A stretch of DNA of 43,435 bases, taken from contig CAYUAI010000030.1 of NCBI GenBank assembly GCA_964442745.1, positions 1 to 43,435 on the forward strand, in the 5' to 3' direction. The first letter of the stretch is position 1. Every line of letters starts with the position of its first letter. The notes under the pieces were generated by a model that was not told the DNA's origin, did not search any database, and saw only the letters and a program-made list of their open reading frames with translations. The DNA comes from CAYUAI01 sp964442745 (lineage in GTDB: Bacteria; Pseudomonadota; Gammaproteobacteria; S012-40). Both the position numbers and the translations under genes were made by a program. Shown piece after piece: positions 36,130-43,435 of the stretch.

Positions 36130-37362
36130 TCAGCTCTTTCCCTGAACCAGAGAAAAAGCAACCAACACGCCATTATGATAAGACACCAATAGCTTGCCAT
36201 TATTCACGAGTAGCGGTGCAGCAACACCGGTACTTATCATTTCTTCTCCCAACAAAGGGTCTGGCTTTACTCCGTCAAAATCATCAGCACTGGTTTCTAC
36301 ACCACTAACAAGCGCCACGTGGCGATAAGGAATGCGCCCCAATATCTTACCATCCTCCGTAGACAACCAATACACATTACCATCCACATCACCGAGATAG
36401 AGTTTATCACCCGAGATTGATGGCGCCGTCGTTAGATAACCCAGCAGCGTATCCTGCATCCAAAGCGTCGCACCGTTACCGCGGTCCAAGGCCCATACCC
36501 GTGCATCGGAATCGACTAAGTACAATACATTATCAGACATCGCTAAACCCTGATAAGAAGAGATATCCCGTGACCATAAAATTCGACCTGACTCTAGCGC
36601 GACAGCCGCCACCCGCCCTTGGTAACCCACCACATAAATAGTGCCATCTTGATACTGAAGGTAAGCATCAATATCCACCATACGCTCCAGTTCTGATCGA
36701 CCTTTAGGAACAGCGACGCTGGTTTCCCAAAGTAATTTTCCGTCGTGCAACGCGAGTGAAACCAGCTTACTGCTGGCAAACGCAATCATCACTTGTTCGC
36801 CAACAATCAACGGTGAACTCGTACCACGCAAGCTTAAGACGGGGACTCCCCGACTATACACCCATATTTTCTGGCCATCACTCGCACGTAATCCTGTAAC
36901 TTTGCCATCATTGCTTTGCACAACAACAATCTCTCTCGCTCTTTGCGGTGGTGCAAGCACTTCGCTCGAAACAACGGTGCGCCAAATCAATTCACCATTT
37001 TGCGGATTCAACGCAAACACTTCGGCATCGACAGTCCCCACTAACAGCATATCATCATGCACAACCGGGCCGGCAGAAAAATGTGCATTTTGCGTTGAAC
37101 GCCATAATAGCTTACCGCTAATGGCATCAAATTTACTGATAATCCCTGTGGGCTCGGCGGTATACACAGCATCACCAGAAACGTAAGGATAGTTTTTCAC
37201 GAAACGATCATGGCCTTTTTCTGCCAGCGTTTTATACCAAACCACATCAATGGCCTCTTCTGCCACTGGCGGCGTGACATACTGGCGTGGTTTACGTTCC
37301 GGTGTTGATGAACAACCTTGCACCAACAACATACCAAAGACAAATAAATAACGCCATTTCAT
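36130..37362 (-). CDS. bamB: Outer membrane assembly lipoprotein BamB
   Basis: BamB is the eight-bladed propeller lipoprotein of the BAM complex, which folds beta-barrel proteins into the outer membrane. The signal peptide ends L-L-V-Q-G-C with lipid-modified Cys17. The 410 residues hold PQQ/WD-like blades with recurring G-x-L-x-W and A-L-D/N signatures, for example S-G-K-L-L-W-R, N-G-E-L-I-W-R, D-G-K-L-L-W-E and S-G-R-I-L-W-S. Length and start fit the family (E. coli 392). The gene lies 11 bases after the yfgM-like gene and 93 bases before der, the standard order. Confidence 0.94.
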   Translation of the reverse strand: MKWRYLFVFGMLLVQGCSSTPERKPRQYVTPPVAEEAIDVVWYKTLAEKGHDRFVKNYPYVSGDAVYTAEPTGIISKFDAISGKLLWRSTQNAHFSAGPVVHDDMLLVGTVDAEVFALNPQNGELIWRTVVSSEVLAPPQRAREIVVVQSNDGKVTGLRASDGQKIWVYSRGVPVLSLRGTSSPLIVGEQVMIAFASSKLVSLALHDGKLLWETSVAVPKGRSELERMVDIDAYLQYQDGTIYVVGYQGRVAAVALESGRILWSRDISSYQGLAMSDNVLYLVDSDARVWALDRGNGATLWMQDTLLGYLTTAPSISGDKLYLGDVDGNVYWLSTEDGKILGRIPYRHVALVSGVETSADDFDGVKPDPLLGEEMISTGVAAPLLVNNGKLLVSYHNGVLVAFSLVQGKS

Positions 37363-37373
37363 GATCGGATAGC

Positions 37374-38030
37374 CTATTCCGTAGAGACGGATAGATTTGC
37401 TCCGCCTAAGTTGTCGAGCTTCATACGTAACAGGTTTTTACTGGTGACACTCATTTCAAAATGATTATTTAACGCCGTGTTATAAGCGGTTTTCGCTTGA
37501 TCAGCCAACCCTCGCTGCGCATAAATATCCCCTTTTACCATTTCGTAAGCCGCATCAAAACCACCCGCATCATCCACCGACACTTGCGCTAATGCTTCAT
37601 CAAATTTCCCTAAGGCTAACAAGACACGTGCTAAGCGGATACGAGAAATATGGACAAATTCAGGAAGTTCAGCCTGCTCAACCGCCCAAGTTAAGCGCTG
37701 ACTGGCCGTCTCCAGTTCACCTTTTTCAACTTCTAACTTAGCCATCGCTAACGCCGCCAAAATGGCATAGGATGTGTCACCACGCTTTTCAATCAAGCCA
37801 GCACCATTACGTAATGCCGCGTCTAACTCTTCACTGCGTAAGTTACTAATCACCGCGTTGTATTCAAGTGATGCACTTTCCAGGGTAGAGTTTTCATGAT
37901 TACTCCACACGCGCCAGCCAATCGAGGCGGTAAAGGTAACCACTAACACCACCAACACAAACTTACCATTAGTTTCCCACCATTTTTTCAGGGCTTCCAG
38001 CTGCTCTTGCTCTGTTTTATACGTGTCCAC
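37374..38030 (-). CDS. yfgM: YfgM-family tetratricopeptide protein (ancillary SecYEG/periplasmic chaperone partner)
   Basis: 218 residues. The N-terminal cytoplasmic stretch D-T-Y-K-T-E-Q-E-Q-L-E-A-L-K-K-W-W is the YfgM signature. A single membrane helix (about residues 23-44, F-V-L-V-V-L-V-V-T-F) is followed by a periplasmic TPR-like domain. In E. coli the protein works with SecYEG and PpiD in handing exported proteins to periplasmic chaperones. It stands between hisS and bamB, as in E. coli, with spacing that suggests one operon. Confidence 0.92.
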   Translation of the reverse strand: MDTYKTEQEQLEALKKWWETNGKFVLVVLVVTFTASIGWRVWSNHENSTLESASLEYNAVISNLRSEELDAALRNGAGLIEKRGDTSYAILAALAMAKLEVEKGELETASQRLTWAVEQAELPEFVHISRIRLARVLLALGKFDEALAQVSVDDAGGFDAAYEMVKGDIYAQRGLADQAKTAYNTALNNHFEMSVTSKNLLRMKLDNLGGANLSVSTE

Positions 38031-38098
38031 TTGACTTTCCTTTTGCTAAAAATAATACGCTCTCGTTTGCTGTTCTAAACACGGCAATCCGTCTCATG

Positions 38099-39394
38099 TT
38101 AATCATGACAGGTTTCGTTCTTTGTTGTGTGATCACCCACAAACGCCACTAACTCAGACTGAGAGTAACTCCGTTGCTCGCCGTGCTCTCGAAGCCACTT
38201 TATCGTCACCGTCCCCATTTTTAATTCATCATCACCAATGATAAACGCCCAGCGTGCACCACTACGGTCAGCTTTCTTCATTTGTGATTTAAACCCACCG
38301 CCACCGCAATGACATATTAAATTAAACTCAGGATTACCCTGACGAATTTTCTCAGCAAGTACCATACCCGCGGTTAATGTCTGTTCACCCACCATCACCA
38401 TATACGCACCCAGCGGATTAACCTCGGCTACCGTTTGTTTTTCCTTTAACATCAAAACCAAACGCTCAACACCGATGGCAAAACCAACCGCGGGTGTCGC
38501 CTGGCCACCTAAATACGAAACCAAATTGTCATACCGTCCACCAGCACACACGGTCCCTTGCGCACCCAGCTCACTCGTCACCCATTCAAACACCGTGTTC
38601 GTATAATAATCGAGGCCGCGTACTAATCGCGGATTGACTTGATAAGCCACACCCAGTGTCTCTAACAAATGTGTCAATCCTTGAAAATGTGCCACCGAGT
38701 GCTCATCAAGATAAGCTTCAAGTATGGGCGCGTTTTTAACAATGATTTGTGTTTGTGGGACTTTACTGTCCAAAATACGCATCGGATTAGTGTGTAATCG
38801 ACGCTGGCTATCCTCATCTAAGTCAGTTAAATACACTGAAAAATAATCAACCAGGGCTTGATAATATTTTTTTCGGCACTCCGGTGTCCCCAGGCTATTT
38901 AATTGCAATGAAACAAACGGGGCTAACCCCAGTTTTTGCCATAATTTTGCCGTGATTAAAATAATTTCGGCATCAATATCGGGGCCACTCAAACCAAAAG
39001 CCTCTAAACCAAATTGGTGAAATTGACGATACCGGCCTTTTTGCGGACGCTCGTGACGAAACATGGGTCCAACATACCAAAGTCGTTGAATTTGATTATA
39101 CAGCAAACCACGCTCGATCCCTGCCCGGACACACGAAGCGGTACCTTCTGGCCGTAATGTTAGACTATCCCCGTTCCGATCTTCAAAGGTATACATCTCC
39201 TTTTCAACAATATCGGTGATATCGCCAATCGAACGCTTAAATAAATGCGTGTTTTCTACAATGGGAAAACGAATCTCCCGGTAGCCATAGGATTCAAAAA
39301 CACGCTGGGCAATTTGTTCAAGATACTGCCAATAATGGACCTCATCCGGCACAATATCATGCATTCCGCGAATTGCCTTAATCGTCGTAGACAA
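38099..39394 (-). CDS. hisS: Histidyl-tRNA synthetase
   Basis: A class IIa synthetase of 431 residues. Motif 2 carries T-L-R-P-E-G-T-A and the downstream W-Y-V-G-P-M-F-R-H-E-R-P-Q-K-G-R; the histidine-binding loop is R-G-L-D-Y-Y-T-N-T-V-F-E-W; motif 3 is G-F-A-I-G-V-E-R-L. The C-terminal anticodon domain follows. I place the start at a TTG (39394), because GGAG lies seven bases before it and the product then begins S-T-T-I-K-A-I-R-G-M-H-D, exactly like family members. Upstream ATGs at 39418 and 39451 would add a hydrophobic stretch not seen in HisRS. Confidence 0.95.
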   Translation of the reverse strand: MSTTIKAIRGMHDIVPDEVHYWQYLEQIAQRVFESYGYREIRFPIVENTHLFKRSIGDITDIVEKEMYTFEDRNGDSLTLRPEGTASCVRAGIERGLLYNQIQRLWYVGPMFRHERPQKGRYRQFHQFGLEAFGLSGPDIDAEIILITAKLWQKLGLAPFVSLQLNSLGTPECRKKYYQALVDYFSVYLTDLDEDSQRRLHTNPMRILDSKVPQTQIIVKNAPILEAYLDEHSVAHFQGLTHLLETLGVAYQVNPRLVRGLDYYTNTVFEWVTSELGAQGTVCAGGRYDNLVSYLGGQATPAVGFAIGVERLVLMLKEKQTVAEVNPLGAYMVMVGEQTLTAGMVLAEKIRQGNPEFNLICHCGGGGFKSQMKKADRSGARWAFIIGDDELKMGTVTIKWLREHGEQRSYSQSELVAFVGDHTTKNETCHD

Positions 39395-39778
39395 AAGTAC
39401 ACTCCATAATAAAATCATCAAATCGGTTGCAATTTTAGCACGACTGACCAACGACTACCTCAACGACAATACCAAAACGGTAGACAGACTGAGATTGGCT
39501 TAAAATATCGACAAATAACTCAATGGGGAAAGCGGCGCACGACTTGCTTTTGCCTACTTTACCAGCAAGCAAGGAAAATATCATCGTATCCTATCGCTGG
39601 CTAAGTTTCCGAGCACGAGGAGGACGAGAAATCAATCATATTCCGATTAACACATCGGCGACGAATACTTTCGAATGATCCGAGATGACGTTTTTTAGTC
39701 ACAGAGAAACCCACCTGCCACGCCAGGCTTCATTGTGCCATACTCCACCGACTAACACCAAAATTCAACGGGATATGG
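39395..39778. other. Gap in the housekeeping run where ispG is often found
   Basis: About 380 bases with no gene I accept. The canonical gammaproteobacterial order has ispG between rodZ and hisS; no ispG fragment can be read here in any frame. One open frame on the plus strand, from the ATG at about 39521, runs 50 codons to a TGA near 39678 but shows no family features. The hisS promoter is presumably here. Confidence 0.45.
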
Positions 39779-40390
39779 CTAATTCTGGTTAGCTTTACTG
39801 GTATTTTGCAAATCAATCACGGTGGTCACTTGACCCTTCGATGACGCCGTATTGTCCGTTAAAGAAACAGACGCGGCTTCAGAACCCCCGTCTTCCGCTT
39901 GATTTTGCGAAATGTCTAATAACTTTCCCCCCTGCCATAATAGCAGAGCAATAATGATCAAACCGATGACCAACACGTATTTCATCCAATGTGAAGTATT
40001 CGATTTTTTATTTATTTGCGGTGAAATAGACACCCGGGACAAATTCGGCACCCTATTCTCGGAAATGGCCGCATAAGCCCCCAGTAATGGCTCATAAGAA
40101 ATACCCAGCATATCCGCGTAGCGTTTTATATAATGTCGCACATAAATCGGTGCGGGCAATTTATCAAACTCATTGGTCTCTAAGGCTTTGAGGTGCTCTA
40201 AGGATAAATTCAACCGTGCCGCCATCTCACGCAAATCAACATCGCTGGCTTCTCTCGCCACCTGCAACACCCGACCAGGCGATGCATCCCCCAACAATGT
40301 ATCACTCAAAACATCCGGCACCGATTCTTTTTTTAACACACCCTGGGCTGGATCCCATGTCGCTTGGTCCTCAAACGCGGACTTCGTCAT
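39779..40390 (-). CDS. rodZ: RodZ-like protein, short form without the C-terminal DUF4115 domain
   Basis: 203 residues from the ATG at 40390, chosen because CAGGGA stands just upstream. The N-terminal helix-turn-helix of the HTH_25 type spans about residues 30-105 (L-Q-V-A-R-E-A, D-L-R-E-M-A-A-R-L-N-L-S, Y-V-R-H-Y-I-K-R-Y-A). A membrane helix follows near 140-157 (Y-V-L-V-I-G-L-I-I-I-A-L-L-L-W). The periplasmic part is only some 45 residues, Ser/Thr/Asn-rich and unstructured in look, while E. coli RodZ (337) continues with DUF4115. RodZ links MreB to the cell-wall machine. The short periplasmic part may be ancestral loss or a nearby truncation. Confidence 0.85.
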   Translation of the reverse strand: MTKSAFEDQATWDPAQGVLKKESVPDVLSDTLLGDASPGRVLQVAREASDVDLREMAARLNLSLEHLKALETNEFDKLPAPIYVRHYIKRYADMLGISYEPLLGAYAAISENRVPNLSRVSISPQINKKSNTSHWMKYVLVIGLIIIALLLWQGGKLLDISQNQAEDGGSEAASVSLTDNTASSKGQVTTVIDLQNTSKANQN

Positions 40391-40404
40391 TATTTTCCCT
40401 GCCT

Positions 40405-41178
40405 TCAATTCAAGCCTAAAAATAACTGCGTTTCATCTGAGTCAGGAAACCTGGAGGTAAGATCGCTCCCCAATTTTGACACAATGCGTTGATTGCCTAA
40501 CTTTTTTTCTATACGAACTCCTAACCATAAACTGGCAGCACTACCTGCAATGATTTCATGATACCGTTGCATATAAGCACGGGCTTGTAAATAGTGCTTG
40601 GCGGTATACTTAATTTGCGCCATATTTAACAACGCCCGAGGCATTTTAGAATTAATTTGTAGCGCTTGCCGAAAATAACCTTCCGCCTTCTCCATTTTCC
40701 CTTGGCGTGTCGCACAAACGCCAACATTCTCAAAACCGACTTCGGGGGTTTTATATAACTGATGATTCACTGCACGCAGAATATGCACTTCCGCTTCTGC
40801 GTAACGAGCATGCTCGCACAAAAACACACCATAATTATTATGGACTGCACCGTATTCAGCAGAATCATCGGCCGTTAAATTGATAGATTCTTGATAATGC
40901 TTATCCGCCAGCTCATTTTTCCCTAAGCGATTATAGACAATCGCAATCACTGAATGCGCGCTAGTCAATGCTGGGTTATGGTCAATGGATTTTTTGAGCT
41001 TTTCTAAGGCAAACTCAAGTTTGCCCTGTCGTAAATAATTGGCGCCTAGCTGCATATTGACTTTGGCAATTTTTTCAGATGAACCTGGATTGTTCTCTGG
41101 CATGGAGACACAACCCAAGAGACTGACAATACAGCAATATATAATATACCTAAAGCCATTCCCTGCCCAATCAGGCAT
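40405..41178 (-). CDS. pilF: Type IV pilus biogenesis/stability lipoprotein PilF (PilW)
   Basis: A pilotin-type lipoprotein needed for outer-membrane assembly of the PilQ secretin. The signal peptide ends S-L-L-G-C with Cys23. The remainder is a stack of about six TPR repeats, for example L-G-A-N-Y-L-R-Q-G-K-L-E-F-A-L-E-K-L and Y-N-R-L-G-K-N-E-L-A-D-K-H-Y. At 257 residues it is normal. GGGAGGT precedes the ATG, which overlaps the rlmN stop (TAATG), coupling the two. It predicts type IV pili in this organism; no other pil gene is in the window. Confidence 0.93.
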   Translation of the reverse strand: MPDWAGNGFRYIIYCCIVSLLGCVSMPENNPGSSEKIAKVNMQLGANYLRQGKLEFALEKLKKSIDHNPALTSAHSVIAIVYNRLGKNELADKHYQESINLTADDSAEYGAVHNNYGVFLCEHARYAEAEVHILRAVNHQLYKTPEVGFENVGVCATRQGKMEKAEGYFRQALQINSKMPRALLNMAQIKYTAKHYLQARAYMQRYHEIIAGSAASLWLGVRIEKKLGNQRIVSKLGSDLTSRFPDSDETQLFLGLN

Positions 41179-42290
41179 TAATTGATACCTCCCAATGCAA
41201 CTCCGTTCATTTTAGCACTTCTTTGAGTACGGTCTTGTATTTTTCCCGCCAATTGTCCACAAGCCGCCTCAATATCATCACCTCTGGTTTTGCGGGTAAT
41301 GGTCATTAAACCACCGTCTATGAGTCGGTTTTTAAAGCGCTCAATTTGCTCTACCGATGAGCAGCGATAGCGTGTATTAGGGAAAGGGTTAAAAGGAATT
41401 AAATTCACCTTAGCTGGCAATGGACGTAATAGTTTTATCAATGCCTTAGCATCGGCTAAACTATCATTAATCCCATCGAGCATCACATACTCAAAGGTGA
41501 TCGCCCGACGCTGATCATCTTCCACATAATGTTGGCACGCGACCAATAAATCAGCAATTGGATATTTTTTATTGATCGGCACGAGCACGTCACGCAACGC
41601 ATCATGACTTGCATGCAATGATACTGCCAAACTTACATTACTGACTTTACGTAACTCACGAATGGCAGGAACCACGCCAGCAGTACTCAAGGTGACGCGC
41701 CGTTTCGATAAGCCAAATCCATTATCATGCATCATTAAACCCATCGCACTCACCACGTTAGCAAAGTTTAATAATGGCTCCCCCATGCCCATCATGACCA
41801 CATTGCTAATGACCCTGTCCTGATTTGACTCAAATTGTCCCAAAGCATGGGCGGCCACCCAAACTTGACCAATAATTTCAGCAACCGTCAGGTTACGGTT
41901 AAACCCCTGTTGAGCCGTTGAACAAAATGTGCAATTTAATACACAACCCACTTGCGAAGAAACACAGAGTGTTCCTCTCCCTTTTTCCGGAATAAAAACG
42001 GTTTCAATACAATTTCCATCCGCTAATTGTAAAAGCCATTTCGTGGTACCATCCGCCGATGTCTGCTGATATCGAATACTGGGTAGCCGAATAGCTGCAA
42101 TTTGGTTTAATCTCACCTGCAAAGACTTTGACAAGTTGGTCATTTGATCAAAATCGATCACGCCTTGTTGATAGATCCATTTTAAAACCTGGGTGGCTCG
42201 AAAAGACTTTTCGCCTTGCTCAGCAAAGTAAGATTCCAAGCCGATAAGGTCGAGGTCCATCAAGTTCTTTTTATCATCATTATTTAACAT
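41178..42290 (-). CDS. rlmN: Dual-specificity RNA methyltransferase RlmN
   Basis: A radical SAM enzyme that makes C2-methyladenosine at A2503 of 23S rRNA and A37 of some tRNAs. The cluster-binding motif is C-V-L-N-C-T-F-C (C-x3-C-x2-C) near residues 115-122. The methyl-carrying Cys lies in A-A-C-G-Q-L-A-G at the C-terminal end, within the conserved R-G-D-D-I-E-A. Other family segments are G-M-G-E-P-L-L-N and L-A-V-S-L-H-A. The length of 370 residues is usual. It is 281 bases downstream of ndk and overlaps pilF. Confidence 0.96.
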   Translation of the reverse strand: MLNNDDKKNLMDLDLIGLESYFAEQGEKSFRATQVLKWIYQQGVIDFDQMTNLSKSLQVRLNQIAAIRLPSIRYQQTSADGTTKWLLQLADGNCIETVFIPEKGRGTLCVSSQVGCVLNCTFCSTAQQGFNRNLTVAEIIGQVWVAAHALGQFESNQDRVISNVVMMGMGEPLLNFANVVSAMGLMMHDNGFGLSKRRVTLSTAGVVPAIRELRKVSNVSLAVSLHASHDALRDVLVPINKKYPIADLLVACQHYVEDDQRRAITFEYVMLDGINDSLADAKALIKLLRPLPAKVNLIPFNPFPNTRYRCSSVEQIERFKNRLIDGGLMTITRKTRGDDIEAACGQLAGKIQDRTQRSAKMNGVALGGIN

Positions 42291-42435
42291 ACAAATAAAA
42301 CGTAACTACCATTTAACAGAAAGGCATGAAGACTGCCAAGGATATAGACATTACTCGTCGTTTCGCTTGGTCAGAACAAAAATATACCTCGCACTCAACA
42401 CCTCAATCTCAAACGCTACAGGCATATCACGCGAC

Positions 42436-42490
42436 GAGACATAATGGGGGCCATTTCTAAAGTAAAATGGTGCCACGACCCACATTATGA
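42436..42490. other. Imperfect hairpin between ndk and rlmN
   Basis: CCATTT 42451-42456 pairs with AAATGG 42465-42470; outside this, GG/CC and then ATAATG/ATTAT (starting near 42431 and ending near 42488) can pair with bulges. No T-run follows, so terminator function on the minus strand is doubtful. It may slow or process the ndk-rlmN transcript. Confidence 0.25.
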
Positions 42491-42571
42491 TGCCTTAATT
42501 GAATCGTCGCATCACCAGAGACCTATCAATTTTGGTGGCAGAATCTAGGTAATGAGGGAGGGGCGATCAAT

Positions 42572-43003
42572 TTATCGGGTTCGATCACACAAATCCGAAT
42601 GACCAAAAAAGAAAGCAATTTCTGCTTTCGCTGTCTCTTGAGCATCGGACCCATGCACCGCGTTTTCATCAATCGATGATGCAAATTCCGCTCGGATGGT
42701 CCCTGCGGCAGCTTCTTTAGGGTTGGTCGCCCCCATCACATCCCGATGTTTAGCCACAGCCATTTCGCCTTCCAGCACCTGAATCATCACCGGTCCAGAC
42801 GTCATAAAATCAACCAAGTCTTGATAAAATGGTCGTTGCTTATGAACTTCATAAAACTGGCCAGCCTGCTCCTTGGTTAAATGAACCATCTTGGCCGCCA
42901 CAATACGCAAACCCGCGTCTTCAAATTTAGTGTATATCTTCCCAACAACATTTTTTGCTACCGCATCCGGCTTAATGATGGAAAGCGTACGTTCAACAGC
43001 CAT
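42572..43003 (-). CDS. ndk: Nucleoside diphosphate kinase
   Basis: Transfers the gamma phosphate among nucleoside triphosphates to balance NTP and dNTP pools. The 143-residue length, the start E-R-T-L-S-I-I-K-P-D-A-V, and the phospho-carrier His117 in N-A-V-H-G-S-D are exactly family-like. The end, C-D-R-T-R, resembles C-P-R-T-R of the E. coli enzyme. GGAG stands seven bases before the ATG. It begins the long minus-strand housekeeping run, although a 281-base gap separates it from rlmN. Confidence 0.97.
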   Translation of the reverse strand: MAVERTLSIIKPDAVAKNVVGKIYTKFEDAGLRIVAAKMVHLTKEQAGQFYEVHKQRPFYQDLVDFMTSGPVMIQVLEGEMAVAKHRDVMGATNPKEAAAGTIRAEFASSIDENAVHGSDAQETAKAEIAFFFGHSDLCDRTR

Positions 43004-43435
43004 AAAACATCTCCAAATATTTAATATTTAACAAAAAAACCATAGGTCGTTCCCAAAAAAAACAACTCAACACCCCAATATCACAAAAACAATTGCTCAG
43101 ACAATGACCTCACCCTGGATAAACACCACCAGCAGATCAATGAGCAACAGTTTACTCAATCTCGGTGGTAACGAAGAATGTCATATTAATGCTTAAGGAA
43201 TGGACGCGCAATCACTTCCCAGTCGAACGCTCATCTCGATGGCAAATCGCACAAAAAAGCAAAAACATTGATACCCTAATCGATCCGACATTGGATTGCC
43301 TTAACACAATTACTGCGGATTGTGTTACCAGCTAAAAAATCTGTATAATCAATCACTCATATCGATAAAACAATAAATAACCCCATGTCAATTATTACAC
43401 AATACTTGAAAAATAATACCTTTTGAGGTTTATTA
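43004..43435. other. Intergenic region upstream of ndk and of a plus-strand gene beyond the window
   Basis: About 430 bases. The left part should hold the ndk promoter on the minus strand (AT-rich 43010-43045). The right part has a plus-strand promoter with an overlapping palindrome, listed separately. A 13-codon frame (ATG 43385 to TGA 43424-43426) precedes GAGG, which could be the ribosome site of the next gene; whether the short frame is a leader peptide cannot be judged. Confidence 0.45.
43303..43349 (+). promoter_or_regulatory. Sigma-70 promoter with an overlapping 8-bp dyad, probable operator
   Basis: TATAAT at 43344-43349 lies 18 bases after TTGTGT (43320-43325), an acceptable -10/-35 pair facing right. 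AACACAAT (43303-43310) and ATTGTGTT (43319-43326) form a perfect inverted repeat with an eight-base spacer, and its right arm covers the -35 box. This placement suits a dimeric repressor or an activator binding just upstream. The controlled gene is outside the window. Confidence 0.5.

Noticed and set aside
36104..36145. Possible acidic C-terminal extension of BamB in another frame (E-R-A-D-L-D-E-E-E)
   Set aside because: BamB already ends at the expected place after the last propeller strand (G-V-L-V-A-F-S). The extension needs a frameshift and is short enough to occur by chance.
39521..39680. 50-codon plus-strand frame in the empty ispG slot
   Set aside because: No ribosome site, no similarity I recognise, and composition is not clearly coding. 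It is noted only as part of the gap.

Overview
The window looks like a chromosomal segment of a gammaproteobacterium with moderate-to-low GC. The evidence is synteny and gene content, not a species match. It holds the conserved dcd-mrp-metG cluster, a complete rnfABCDGE operon, and the minus-strand order ndk-rlmN-pilF-rodZ-hisS-yfgM-bamB-der that is typical of Gammaproteobacteria. I cannot name the genus. No rRNA, tRNA, CRISPR array, integrase or transposase gene is visible.

Layout. 1-1403: the tail of an unrecognised gene followed by a class 3 lipase. 1481-5662: dCTP deaminase and the Mrp/ApbC Fe-S carrier on the minus strand, then a divergent methionyl-tRNA synthetase whose leader holds a candidate structured RNA behind an extended -10 promoter. 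5803-11059: the Rnf complex, a membrane-bound electron-transfer machine coupling ferredoxin and NADH to an ion gradient. 11346-15427: a secreted orphan, then two exported SUMF1 (formylglycine-generating-enzyme fold) proteins, the first carrying two c-type heme motifs, then a DUF938 methyltransferase. 15573-20138: a propeller-like lipoprotein, a multi-pass membrane protein, asparaginyl-tRNA synthetase and an AlkD-like protein. 20301-23676: a sensorless sigma-54 activator coupled to a TauE/SafE-like membrane protein, then a porin gene broken by a frameshift and a stop.

23713-34014 is the accessory core: a small orphan gene, a frameshifted gene relic, and two giant lipoproteins built of 16 and 11 PKD-type repeats. 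These are probably cell-surface or periplasmic adhesion or scaffold proteins. 34639-43003 returns to housekeeping genes for ribosome assembly, outer-membrane assembly, tRNA charging, type IV pilus and cell shape, rRNA methylation and nucleotide balance. The ispG gene often found between rodZ and hisS is missing, and a roughly 0.4 kb gap stands in its place.

Points most worth following are the heme-SUMF1/SUMF1 pair, the tandem PKD lipoproteins, a near-identical 20-base repeat found 22 kb apart (once as a perfect 20-bp hairpin), the metG leader RNA, and a palindrome over a promoter at the right edge that serves a gene outside the window.
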